From assembly GCA_937934635.1 (NCBI GenBank), contig CALGZD010000426.1, positions 1 through 5,735 of the forward strand: DNA of 5,735 nucleotides, read 5' to 3'. Both the position numbers and the translations under genes were made by a program. The DNA is from an uncultured Deinococcales bacterium (GTDB lineage Bacteria; Deinococcota; Deinococci; Deinococcales; Trueperaceae). The notes under the pieces were generated by a model, which worked only from the letters and a program-made list of their open reading frames with translations, made no database searches and was not told the origin of the DNA. This document shows positions 1 to 5,538 of the stretch, piece after piece. The number at the start of each line of letters is the position of its first letter. Position 1 is the stretch's first letter.

Positions 1-343
1 CAACCAAGACAACACCTGTTTTTGTTCGGCGTAATTGCCAAAGCTGCTGCAAGGTCATCTGCACAAAGCCAGCACGCATATCTGCAAGAAAAAGTTCTAA
101 GCTATGCAACAACAAACCACCACTAGGCATGACTTTGCGTGGTCCCAGAATCTCAATATGATTGACTTCGTCCTTAAACTCATAACTATTCCCTCTATCA
201 ACAGTTGGAAAGGCTTGTAACTTCAAGTTAGGAGATTGTAATTGAAATTCTTTGAGCAATAAACTACCAATACTATCTTCACCATAGCCATTAGATAACA
301 CAGTGATGGTTTTTATTGGCTTAGTACTCTTATCACTTAACAT
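1..343 (-). CDS. LpxB-related glycosyltransferase-like protein, N-terminal part (cut by window edge)
   Basis: The first 114 codons of a gene that runs off the left edge; the start is ATG at 343-341, with an AGGTG Shine-Dalgarno-like site six bases upstream. The protein opens with a beta strand and nucleotide-sugar-fold loop, VLSNGYGEDSIG (about residues 15-26). It then shows FPTVDRGNSYE, LGPRKVMPSGG and a DMRAG...LRR segment. This order matches my recollection of the 'lipid-A-disaccharide synthase-related' family, a roughly 400-residue relative of LpxB seen in cyanobacteria and Deinococcus relatives. True LpxB joins UDP-diacylglucosamine to lipid X. The substrate of this branch is not known to me, so a sugar-transfer role is inferred from the fold. 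The C-terminal half, with the expected sugar-nucleotide site, lies outside the window. It is divergent from the peroxiredoxin-like gene, with about 170 bases of shared regulatory DNA. Confidence 0.72.
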   Translation of the reverse strand, partial: MLSDKSTKPIKTITVLSNGYGEDSIGSLLLKEFQLQSPNLKLQAFPTVDRGNSYEFKDEVNHIEILGPRKVMPSGGLLLHSLELFLADMRAGFVQMTLQQLWQLRRTKTGVVLV

Positions 344-378
344 CTGTAACACCTATACATTTTTGGCATCTGCAAATT

Positions 379-384
379 AGTATA
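379..384 (-). promoter_or_regulatory. Candidate -10 box for the LpxB-like gene
   Basis: Read on the minus strand this is TATACT, five of six matches to the sigma70 -10 consensus. It would start transcription near 372, about 29 bases before the ATG. No good -35 is seen 16-18 bases upstream, so this is only a candidate. Confidence 0.35.
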
Positions 385-409
385 ACGCCTTTAATGTCTT
401 CTGTTTTAC

Positions 410-438
410 TTGACTATCAACTAAAGATGTGCTTTAAT
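410..438 (+). promoter_or_regulatory. Sigma70-type promoter of the peroxiredoxin-like gene
   Basis: TTGACT (410-415), a 17-base spacer, and TTTAAT (433-438) each differ from the sigma70 consensus by one base. Transcription would begin near 445, giving a leader of about 70 bases that contains the palindromes at 451-485. It is the best-formed promoter in the window. Confidence 0.6.
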
Positions 439-450
439 TCTAACTACAAT

Positions 451-485
451 TTGAATGAACGTTCAAAATATTTTTCAAGTTTGAA
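451..485. promoter_or_regulatory. Nested palindromes in the peroxiredoxin-like leader (candidate operator)
   Basis: TGAACGTTCA (456-465) is a perfect 10-bp palindrome. It sits inside a TTGAA-N6-TTCAA pair (451-466) and is followed by TTCAA-GT-TTGAA (474-485). The TTGAA/TTCAA half-site therefore occurs four times in 35 bases, just downstream of the predicted start point. A dimeric repressor bound here would block elongation. I do not recognise the cognate regulator; an oxidant-responsive one is a guess from the downstream gene. Confidence 0.4.
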
Positions 486-515
486 TATCCCCACAAATTA
501 AGGAGCACACCTAAA

Positions 516-1067
516 ATGTCTGAAATAAATGTACTGATGCCACGCCAAGCTGTCCCTGAACTTAAGCTACCGACTCTAAGTAGTGGAACCTATGACCTAG
601 CGGCATCTGATGCTGAAAACTTTACGATGGTAGTTTTTTACCGTGGTTTACACTGCCCAATCTGTGGAAGATACTTAAAAGAGCTAGACGCTATGATGAG
701 TGACTTTGCCGAACTTGGCGTAAAAGCAATTGCAGTAAGTAGTGATGACCAAGAACGTGCTCAGAAATCAATGGACCGTTGGAAGTTAGAAAACCTAGAT
801 CTTGCTTATGACTTTTCTTTAGAAGATGCACGCAAGTGGGGTCTTTATATTTCAACCAGTAAAGGTGAAACATCTATTGGTGTTATGGAACCTGAACAAT
901 TCAGTGAACCAGCACTTTATTTGGTACGTCCAGATGGCACGCTTTACTTTGGCACAGTTCAAACGATGCCATTTGCACGCCCAGATTTTGCACAGATTAA
1001 AGGCGCTGTAAAATACGTTATTGATAACGATTACCCTGCACGTGGGGAAGTTACTAACCTGTCTTAA
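516..1067 (+). CDS. Peroxiredoxin-like protein (AhpC/TSA, thioredoxin fold)
   Basis: A 183-residue cytosolic protein with no signal peptide; AGGAG at 501-505 supports the ATG at 516. The AhpC/TSA fold is recognisable: the strand TMVVFYRG leads into HCPICG, with Cys47 in the peroxidatic position and Cys50 forming a CxxC pair. Later come IAVSSDD, the helix with W, YDFSLEDARKWGLY and a closing ALYLVRPDGTLYF strand pair. Peroxiredoxins reduce H2O2 and organic peroxides through the first cysteine. The CPxC arrangement in place of the usual TxxC context marks the 'peroxiredoxin-like' branch, whose substrate and reductant are less certain, so a thioredoxin-like disulfide reductase role is an alternative. 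It is a single-gene unit with its own promoter and terminator. Family assignment is firm; the exact activity is not. Confidence 0.88.
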   Translation: MSEINVLMPRQAVPELKLPTLSSGTYDLAASDAENFTMVVFYRGLHCPICGRYLKELDAMMSDFAELGVKAIAVSSDDQERAQKSMDRWKLENLDLAYDFSLEDARKWGLYISTSKGETSIGVMEPEQFSEPALYLVRPDGTLYFGTVQTMPFARPDFAQIKGAVKYVIDNDYPARGEVTNLS

Positions 1068-1087
1068 ACTCTACAGTAAAGCAATAT

Positions 1088-1130
1088 AAAAAGAGCATCC
1101 AAACAATTTCTGGATGCTCTTTTTATTTTT
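1088..1130 (+). terminator. Intrinsic terminator of the peroxiredoxin-like gene
   Basis: A 13-bp stem (1088-1100 with 1112-1124; GC-containing core AGAGCATCC/GGATGCTCT) closes an 11-base loop and runs into TTTTTATTTTT. It begins 20 bases after the stop codon. The A-run on the 5' side means it could also work on the minus strand, for transcripts coming from the Qng1-type gene. Confidence 0.9.
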
Positions 1131-1184
1131 ATAGCGGTTGTAAAAAAGATTCCAGCAGCGAGAAACACTTTTGTATTACCGTAA

Positions 1185-1249
1185 GTTCTTCCACGATTAA
1201 CTGACTTAGGTTAGTTAATCGACGAGCTTCGTAACGAGTAGGAAAGAAC
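1185..1249 (+). repeat. REP-like palindromic repeat, copy 1 (intact)
   Basis: The unit starts GTTCTTCC and ends GGAAAGAAC, an imperfect terminal inversion. Its centre is a 12-bp hairpin, CGATTAACTGAC (1194-1205), loop TTAG, GTTAGTTAATCG (1210-1221), with one G-U pair, followed by CGAGC...CGAGTAGGAA. The same hairpin and flanks recur at 4491-4542 in the same orientation. No protein is encoded. It resembles REP elements, short extragenic palindromes known to be IS110-family targets. The rest of 1131-1360 shows nothing beyond a small AAACG-CTA-CGTTT hairpin at 1278-1290. Confidence 0.75.
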
Positions 1250-1360
1250 TCATTTAGTATAGGTCAATATTACGTGGAAACGCTACGTTTAACACATAGT
1301 AAAGTCAACATGAACATCAAAACAAAATCGGTCGTGCTGGAACTAATAATACAAATACCA

Positions 1361-2350
1361 TTAGTAAAAAACACTTCTCGTCCTGTGTCTTTTCCGACTT
1401 TTGTAATCAGGATGCTGTCCTCTATCCCACAAGGTAACATCAACTTGTTGTGACGTTAGGTTTGGCATATCTGGTAACTTTTTTAGTTCTTCGACAATGC
1501 GTTCAACTGCATGAAGCGCTACACCTCGCAGCTCAATCTCTTGCTTAGACTGCGCCTCTATGGGTATTTCAGATTCAATCATTTCAATTAACGACTCGTC
1601 ATAACTTAAGATGCCATCGCAATACAAAACATGCGGTACAAGGTTGTCAGCAAAGATAGTCAACGCAGCTAAATCCTCAAAATAACCATTATCTTTATAG
1701 TTAAATGCCAAAGCTAAATCCGAAACTGTAATTTGTGCTCGTTTATAGAGTGGTACAACTAGGGTTCTATTGTTTTCAAGGGGATATGCAGAGACATCTT
1801 GGTAGTAAGGCATATGTTTTAAGATATCTACCAAAGCTTCTGCTGAATTATTAGCAGATTTCAGTAATTTTGTATAACTTCCATCAAAGCTATCTGCGAG
1901 CAAGCTTCCTAAGTCACGAAGTGCGTAGGTGAAGTGCTGCATAAGCTCAATTTGTAAAGGGTGCTCACCTGATTGTTCAAAGATGTCATGACAGTCTTTT
2001 ACTTTAAGCTGTATCAATTCTTTTGCTGACCAGACACCCTGTGCATCAAATCTATCTTTTAGACAAGATGCCATTGTGAAGTAGCCTGACATATTCGGAC
2101 GTTTGTTAATATAGGGAAAATATCCAGACCCAAAATTGATGCTATCTAGGCACAAAATATAGGCTACTACTGCTGGAGCATCACCCATAAAGTGATGGAT
2201 AGTATCGTAGGTGGGTTGAAAGCTTTCTTCTTGCTTTAACGACGCTGCATACTCAGCTAATTTATCTTCATTTAGGTGAACATATTGCGAAACAGTGCTA
2301 AGTTGAGAACAAGCGGTACGGATAGAATCAAATATTGTCGATATTGTCAT
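1361..2350 (-). CDS. qng1: Queuosine salvage protein, DUF2419/Qng1-type queuosine 5'-phosphate N-glycohydrolase
   Basis: A 329-residue soluble protein starting at ATG 2350-2348; a GTG two codons upstream is the alternative, and neither has a clear Shine-Dalgarno site. Family marks appear in order: LDSINFGSGYFP (68-79), the ALRDLGSLLAD helix (143-153), YKRAQITVSDLALAF (202-216), LTIFADNLVPHVL with CDGILSY (230-250), EIELRG (271-276), AVERI, and the closing HRTRSVFY. The family, including the eukaryotic Qng1 and bacterial members, cleaves queuosine 5'-phosphate to release queuine, the base for position 34 of GUN-anticodon tRNAs. The acidic residues D211, D235 and D245 are plausible active-site residues, but that is inference. 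The length suits the family and no damage is seen. The gene stands alone; no tgt or queuine transporter is in the window. Confidence 0.85.
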   Translation of the reverse strand: MTISTIFDSIRTACSQLSTVSQYVHLNEDKLAEYAASLKQEESFQPTYDTIHHFMGDAPAVVAYILCLDSINFGSGYFPYINKRPNMSGYFTMASCLKDRFDAQGVWSAKELIQLKVKDCHDIFEQSGEHPLQIELMQHFTYALRDLGSLLADSFDGSYTKLLKSANNSAEALVDILKHMPYYQDVSAYPLENNRTLVVPLYKRAQITVSDLALAFNYKDNGYFEDLAALTIFADNLVPHVLYCDGILSYDESLIEMIESEIPIEAQSKQEIELRGVALHAVERIVEELKKLPDMPNLTSQQVDVTLWDRGQHPDYKSRKRHRTRSVFY

Positions 2351-2383
2351 AGGCACTAACTAAGTATTGCACAGCTATACTAC

Positions 2384-2418
2384 CAAAACAAAACGAGCCC
2401 CCCAAATACGAGGACTCG
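2384..2418 (-). terminator. Intrinsic terminator of the DsbA-like gene
   Basis: On the minus strand CGAGTCCTC, loop GTATTTG, GGGGGCTCG forms a 9-bp stem (2394-2418) with two G-U pairs, followed by TTTTGTTTTG. It lies 38 bases past the DsbA-like stop codon and ends about 35 bases before the Qng1-type start, so it separates the two genes. Confidence 0.75.
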
Positions 2419-2423
2419 CTTGA

Positions 2424-2449
2424 ACTTTATAGTCAAACTTTATAGTCAA
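2424..2449. repeat. Perfect 13-bp tandem duplication
   Basis: ACTTTATAGTCAA occurs twice in direct succession between the DsbA-like stop codon and its terminator. Read on the minus strand the unit contains TTGACTATAAAG, but the spacing does not form a standard promoter. It is most simply a slippage duplication. Confidence 0.85.
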
Positions 2450-2456
2450 TAATCTA

Positions 2457-3215
2457 TTACTGATTTGACTCTTCGCTAGAAGTCTCTTCAGTTTCTGATG
2501 TTGGCGCTGCTAAAGGAGCTTCTGGTGCTGCTACTGGTGCTTCTGCTGGGGCAGGAGCTGCTGCCACTGCTGCAAGAATATCTCTGGCAATACCTGCTTG
2601 AAACTGATCCATTGGGTCACTTTCATTGTTATATTCAACAACAACCATTTGACCATTTACAAAAACGGTTGGCGTTGATGTTACGCCTAAGCCTTTTGCA
2701 AATAACAAATCATCATTTACAGTTTGCATATGACGACGCTCACTGATACAGCTTTCCATAGCAGCTTGGTCTAAACCAGGAACGCTTGCTACTAGGCTAG
2801 CCAGTGTTGCAGCATCGTACCTAATTTGATTTTGGGCACGGAAAAGGATTGTCTTGTAATCCCAAAAAAGTGCTTCGTCTTGTTCGTAAGCACATTCGCC
2901 AGCCATACCAGCCATGATTGAGTTTGGTCCTAAGAACTGATTATTGATGAAGAAAAACTCTGCCTGACCATTTTCTAAAAACTCTTCTTTAAGCTTTGGA
3001 AGCACTTGCTCAGTGAAGGTAGCGCAGTGTGAGCACGTAAAGTCTTCAAAGAGCATAACTTTTGCTGGAGCGTTATCATTGCCTAATGAAGGTTGAATGC
3101 TATAGTCGATAGCATTTTCAGTTGCATTTTCTTGAGCAAAGCTCAAAGGCGTTAGTAAAAGTAGTGTTACTGCTGTTAAAGCTAAAGCAGTCATTTTTTT
3201 ACTTATTTTAAACAT
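2457..3215 (-). CDS. Exported DsbA-like thiol-disulfide oxidoreductase
   Basis: The 252-residue start at ATG 3215-3213 is preferred because GGGAAGG lies just upstream; an in-frame ATG at 3227 adds four residues but has no ribosome site. Residues 1-27 form a signal peptide: a lysine-rich start, the hydrophobic core ALTAVTLLLLTPL, and likely cleavage after SFA. The mature part is a DsbA/thioredoxin_4 domain with EDFTCSHC (catalytic Cys61 and Cys64), further cysteines at 108 and 156, and the cis-proline loop STPTVFVNG (Pro182). Such enzymes act outside the cytoplasmic membrane to form or isomerise disulfides. From about residue 215 the domain ends in an Ala/Pro-rich stretch and then an acidic Ser/Glu tail, unusual for DsbA and perhaps a flexible spacer. 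No DsbB-like partner is visible. Its own terminator follows; no clear promoter was found. Confidence 0.88.
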   Translation of the reverse strand: MFKISKKMTALALTAVTLLLLTPLSFAQENATENAIDYSIQPSLGNDNAPAKVMLFEDFTCSHCATFTEQVLPKLKEEFLENGQAEFFFINNQFLGPNSIMAGMAGECAYEQDEALFWDYKTILFRAQNQIRYDAATLASLVASVPGLDQAAMESCISERRHMQTVNDDLLFAKGLGVTSTPTVFVNGQMVVVEYNNESDPMDQFQAGIARDILAAVAAAPAPAEAPVAAPEAPLAAPTSETEETSSEESNQ

Positions 3216-3331
3216 AAACCTTCCCATCTGAAGCTAATATTTTCAAACCGTTACTAGGATACCTGAATTTGATGAGGAAAGAGATAAAGCAATACTCAAG
3301 GTTAGAAATCGTACGCAACATGTTACTTTCA

Positions 3332-3358
3332 CTATGCAATCTGAGCTATGCAATCTGA
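3332..3358. repeat. Tandem duplication, 14-bp period
   Basis: CTATGCAATCTGA occurs twice (3332-3344 and 3346-3358) separated by one G, upstream of the DsbA-like gene. Exact identity suggests a recent slippage event or a paired protein site; nothing else distinguishes the two. Confidence 0.8.
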
Positions 3359-3458
3359 CACAGAAACAGAACATACTCCTCTTCAAGATGCGTGCCTGCT
3401 GCCGCCACCTCTCTAGCAGTCTGCAACTATTCATCTGAGCAAACTTCCAGCTTCATTC

Positions 3459-3675
3459 AGGCTAGGGCGCAGCCTACTAAATTAAACTAGATCCAGTAAA
3501 GGAGATATAACTTCTATCAATACTACGACACTCAAGGATATACCTCAGAGATACACACTAGTATCTAAACTCCAACAAGAGAAGCTCCTTTACAACCAAA
3601 TATTCAACTCCTTCCTTTCTTAGCAATACCCAACCCTATTTCCCAAGCCTCCTCACTCCTCAGGAGGCTTGTTTT
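3459..3675 (+). ncRNA. Candidate structured small RNA ending at an intrinsic terminator
   Basis: Hairpins follow one another on the plus strand. AGGCT/AGCCT (3459-3463 with 3471-3475) comes first. A long stem follows, made of GTAAAGGAG (3496-3504) with CTCCTTTAC (3585-3593), continued after a six-base bulge by CTTCT (3511-3515) with AGAAG (3580-3584). It encloses a 6-bp hairpin AGATAC/GTATCT (3549-3566). A strong terminator then closes the segment. There is no protein gene upstream for that terminator to serve on this strand, which suggests an RNA product. No promoter was found and it matches no RNA family I recognise. A decayed gene with leftover structure is the main alternative. Confidence 0.35.
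3644..3675 (+). terminator. Intrinsic terminator without an assigned gene
   Basis: CAAGCCTCCT (3644-3653) pairs perfectly with AGGAGGCTTG (3662-3671) around an 8-base loop, followed by TTTT. The T-run is on the plus side only, so it terminates rightward transcription, yet the nearest gene to the left on this strand is the peroxiredoxin-like gene, which has its own terminator. Confidence 0.7.
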
Positions 3676-3703
3676 AACTGCACATATGTCAGCACTAGAA
3701 TCC

Positions 3704-3852
3704 ATTAAGTGTAGGTGCATCTCTAAACTAGATGTAATCAAGGGTAGCGTGTTTTTGAGCTTTGCGAAAAAACCGCCAAGGTGCAACATTTCCCCAAAAA
3801 TCCTTACAACTAAATTTAGTTTGGCATCCAATATAAGGATGCACCTATTAAG
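3704..3852. repeat. MITE-like inverted-repeat block with short flanking direct repeats
   Basis: TAGGTGCATC (3712-3721) and GATGCACCTA (3838-3847) form a perfect 10-bp inverted pair about 116 bases apart. ATTAAG occurs outside each arm (3704-3709 and 3847-3852), like a target duplication, although the spacing is not symmetric. Inside are a perfect 14-bp palindrome AACTAAATTTAGTT (3808-3821) and a GCATCC/GGATGC hairpin (3824-3842). There is no second copy in the window, so mobility is unproven. Confidence 0.35.
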
Positions 3853-3883
3853 CATATATTGCTTGACCCTAAAAGACTCACAT

Positions 3884-3905
3884 TTTTAGCTAAAACGTGC
3901 TAAAA
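3884..3905. promoter_or_regulatory. Palindrome and direct repeat upstream of hsp20 (candidate operator)
   Basis: TTTTAGCTAAAA (3884-3895) is a perfect 12-bp palindrome, and GCTAAAA occurs twice ten bases apart (3889-3895 and 3899-3905), one helical turn. The TTAGC...GCTAA ends recall the CIRCE heat-shock operator, but the ACTC/GAGT inner half-sites are missing, so HrcA control is not supported. TTGACC at 3863-3868 could be the -35 of a promoter covered by this site. Confidence 0.35.
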
Positions 3906-3973
3906 TAGCATTACTTTCGAGAAAGACTATACAAATATTTATCAAAATGCTATACAAATACTGTGGAAATACT

Positions 3974-4411
3974 ATGGATTTAGAGAAAAAGAAACTGCCT
4001 ACAGAAGATGATAATACTTTACGAGATTTACATGAAATCTTGGCGTTGCGAGAAAAAGTCACTAAGCTTAGTGAACAACTAGGGCATGATGTTCCAAAGG
4101 TTGATTTAATCGACGAAGATAATAATTACACTTTGGTTATGGAACTTCCGGGTGTGTCGCAAGATAAGCTCGAGATCGCCATCCAAGGGCGTGAAGTCAC
4201 AGTAGCTGGCATCAGAGAATCTTTTGTAGAACCGAATGTGCGTGAAACGGTTGAAAGACGACACAAAGAAGCTGTCATGAACGAGCGCTCCGCAGGACTT
4301 GTCCAAAGAACAATAACCCTACCTGTAGACGTAATGCGAGACGACGTCACTGCACACTTACGGGAAGGTTTACTCGTTTTGTATTTACCAAAACGACCAG
4401 ACAACGAATAA
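3974..4411 (+). CDS. Small heat-shock protein, Hsp20/alpha-crystallin family
   Basis: Taken from ATG 3974 (145 residues), which begins MDLEKKKLPTEDD and has a weak GGAAA upstream. An in-frame ATG at 3947 would add nine residues (MLYKYCGNT) untypical of the family and has no nearby ribosome site. A short charged N-terminal helix (LRDLHEILALREKVTKLSEQ) leads into the alpha-crystallin domain: PKVDLIDEDNNYTLVMELPG, then DKLEIAIQGREVTVAG, the variable loop, RTITLPVDV, and the signature-like AHLREGLLVLYLPK. Such proteins hold unfolding proteins for later refolding by ATP-driven chaperones. The chain stops about five residues after the last strand and lacks the C-terminal I-x-I/V motif that usually links dimers into large oligomers, so assembly may differ. 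No clear terminator follows before the REP-like hairpin. Confidence 0.88.
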   Translation: MDLEKKKLPTEDDNTLRDLHEILALREKVTKLSEQLGHDVPKVDLIDEDNNYTLVMELPGVSQDKLEIAIQGREVTVAGIRESFVEPNVRETVERRHKEAVMNERSAGLVQRTITLPVDVMRDDVTAHLREGLLVLYLPKRPDNE

Positions 4412-4490
4412 TCTAAGCAATTACCTAAATTTGAAATAATTTATTAATGATTGACTGCGTATACTGCGACAGGTCACATTGGTATTAATA

Positions 4491-4542
4491 ACTCTTCCAC
4501 GATTAACTGACCCTAGTCAGTTAATCGGCGAGCGGAGGCGAG
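4491..4542 (+). repeat. REP-like palindromic repeat, copy 2, interrupted by the IS110 element
   Basis: CTCTTCCA precedes a perfect 12-bp hairpin, CGATTAACTGAC (4500-4511), loop CCTA, GTCAGTTAATCG (4516-4527), then GCGAGC...GGCGAG. Compared with copy 1, the loop differs and one stem base pair changes from G-U to G-C while pairing is kept, which is evidence that the hairpin matters. The repeat breaks off at the predicted IS end. Joining CGAG (4539-4542) to T5735 gives CGAGT as in copy 1. Confidence 0.75.
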
Positions 4543-4569
4543 ATACTGTGTCTACCCATGGAATGTCAA
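4540..4569 (-). promoter_or_regulatory. Outward -35 at the IS right end; promoter completed in the circular form
   Basis: On the minus strand a perfect TTGACA (4569-4564) overlaps the transposase stop codon. It lies 18 bases from TATCTC (4545-4540), whose last base is host DNA. If the element circularises through the CT core, the last base becomes T (5732), giving TATCTT and restoring the most conserved -10 position. Transcription would then enter the left end just before the 5' hairpin of the predicted bridge RNA. Circle-junction promoters are known in this family. Confidence 0.5.
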
Positions 4570-5519
4570 GTGCTAGAAGAAAGATAATTAGGATCAAAAG
4601 GTTGTTTAGATTTAGCTAAGGTAAAAGCAATAACGAGAAGTTTACGAGCGACAGCAATAAGGGCAAGTTTTTTGGAGTTAGAACGATTGAGAATACGTTC
4701 ATAAAGGTCTTTGAAGATAGAGTGTTTTCTAGCTTGTAAAGCAGCCATGTAAAAGGCTTTACGAATACGTTTGTTACCTATTTTAGAAATTGAGGATTGA
4801 CCTTTAAACTTACCAGATTGATTAGGAGCAGGTGCAATACCAGCATAAGCAGTAAGTTGCTTTGCATCGTAAAAGTGGTGAAGCCCAAAAGTCTCAGCAA
4901 ATAAGACCGAAGCAGTTACAGGACCAATACCAGGAATGCTTTGTAAACTTTGATAGCTATCTTTGAGATATGTCATACAAAGTTTTTGAATTTCTTTTTC
5001 TAGACACTTAATCTGTGATTTTAAAAGACCAATATGTTCTTCAAGTAACGTTAAAATAGTATCAGGACAATGTTGTCTATAGGTATGAGCATGTTTTTGA
5101 TTCTTAATTTGGGTTAGGAGTATAACTAGAGATTCTCGCTCTCTGACGAGTAGTTGGAGGTTTTGGTAATCTGTAGATGGTGGTTGCCAAAGCTTGGGTT
5201 TCATCGTCCTAGCAAATTCAGCTATCAACTTAGCATCCATTTTATCTGTCTTACCTCTGATAAGTTTTGATTGTCCAAAACGTTTGACTTGAGCTGGATT
5301 AACAACACTTACAGCAATACCAGCTTCATGTATAGCAAAAGCACAAGCTTGCCAATATACACCCGTTGCTTCCATCACAACTTGTTTACAATCTACTGAC
5401 CATCCAACTAATGCCTTGATACCCTGACTATCATTTTTGAACTGCTTTGATATATTCTTATCTTCACATACCTTGTGACAATCTAAGCTATCTTTGCTAA
5501 TATCTATACCGAGGTACAT
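4566..5519 (-). CDS. IS110-family transposase (DEDD/RuvC-like plus serine domain)
   Basis: A 317-residue recombinase. The start is the second of two adjacent ATGs (5519-5517), five bases after a perfect AGGAGG (5530-5525); the in-frame extension to 5588 overlaps the structured RNA and looks non-coding. The N-terminal DEDD domain opens MYLGIDIS with Asp6, then EATGVY (Glu50) and KTDKMDAK (Asp92, Asp95), so all four acidic residues are present. A coiled-coil-prone middle (about 125-185) leads to the C-terminal Transposase_20 domain with SIPGIGPVTA (194-203), YAGIAP (225-230) and SISKIGNKRIRKA, where Ser245 or a neighbour should be the catalytic serine. Such enzymes move their element through a circular form, using a bridge RNA to choose donor and target. 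Length is typical and there is no frameshift, so it is probably functional. Confidence 0.95.
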   Translation of the reverse strand: MYLGIDISKDSLDCHKVCEDKNISKQFKNDSQGIKALVGWSVDCKQVVMEATGVYWQACAFAIHEAGIAVSVVNPAQVKRFGQSKLIRGKTDKMDAKLIAEFARTMKPKLWQPPSTDYQNLQLLVRERESLVILLTQIKNQKHAHTYRQHCPDTILTLLEEHIGLLKSQIKCLEKEIQKLCMTYLKDSYQSLQSIPGIGPVTASVLFAETFGLHHFYDAKQLTAYAGIAPAPNQSGKFKGQSSISKIGNKRIRKAFYMAALQARKHSIFKDLYERILNRSNSKKLALIAVARKLLVIAFTLAKSKQPFDPNYLSSST

Positions 5520-5524
5520 CATTG

Positions 5525-5530
5525 CCTCCT
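5525..5530 (-). promoter_or_regulatory. Ribosome binding site that fixes the transposase start
   Basis: A perfect AGGAGG on the minus strand, five bases from ATG 5519 and two from the adjacent ATG 5522. It starts nine bases after the closing stem of the predicted bridge RNA (5546-5539), so the RNA fold and the translation signal do not overlap. Confidence 0.85.
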
Positions 5531-5538
5531 TGTTTATT

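Larger units (their letters stand above)
3228..3973. other. Long stretch without a convincing protein gene
   Basis: About 740 bases between the divergent DsbA-like and Hsp20 genes. Reading frames here are short, lack good ribosome sites or cross the terminator hairpin at 3644-3671. The stretch instead holds a tandem duplication (3332-3358), hairpins at 3459-3475 and 3496-3593, a terminator (3644-3675), an inverted-repeat block (3704-3852) and a palindromic site before Hsp20 (3884-3905). Promoters for both flanking genes must lie here, but only a TTGACC at 3863-3868 stands out, without a good -10. Confidence 0.6.

Noticed and set aside
456..465. LexA-type box in the peroxiredoxin-like leader
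   Set aside because: GAAC and GTTC abut, without the four-base spacer of the GAAC-N4-GTTC box.
2498..2746. Leu-rich 82-codon frame on the plus strand
   Set aside because: It is the antisense of the Ala/Pro-rich tail of the DsbA-like gene, whose codon pattern produces the leucines.
3243..3434. 63-codon minus-strand reading frame upstream of the DsbA-like gene
   Set aside because: Cysteine- and arginine-rich composition, no recognisable domain, only a distant GGAAG upstream, and it runs through the 14-bp tandem duplication.
3238..3438. Open plus-strand frame with a protein-like stretch (EFDEERDKAILKVRNRTQHV)
   Set aside because: It has no start codon before an internal Met and no ribosome site. 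It could be a gene remnant, but nothing supports a family.
3604..3889. Overlapping 83-codon (-) and 67-codon (+) frames
   Set aside because: The minus frame reads through the terminator hairpin and both read through the inverted-repeat block; no ribosome sites or domains.
3884..3905. CIRCE (HrcA) operator before hsp20
   Set aside because: Only the TTAGC/GCTAA ends agree; the inner ACTC/GAGT bases and nine-base spacer are absent.
4106..4404. Two minus-strand frames opposite hsp20
   Set aside because: Antisense shadows of a clear alpha-crystallin gene, with no supporting signals.
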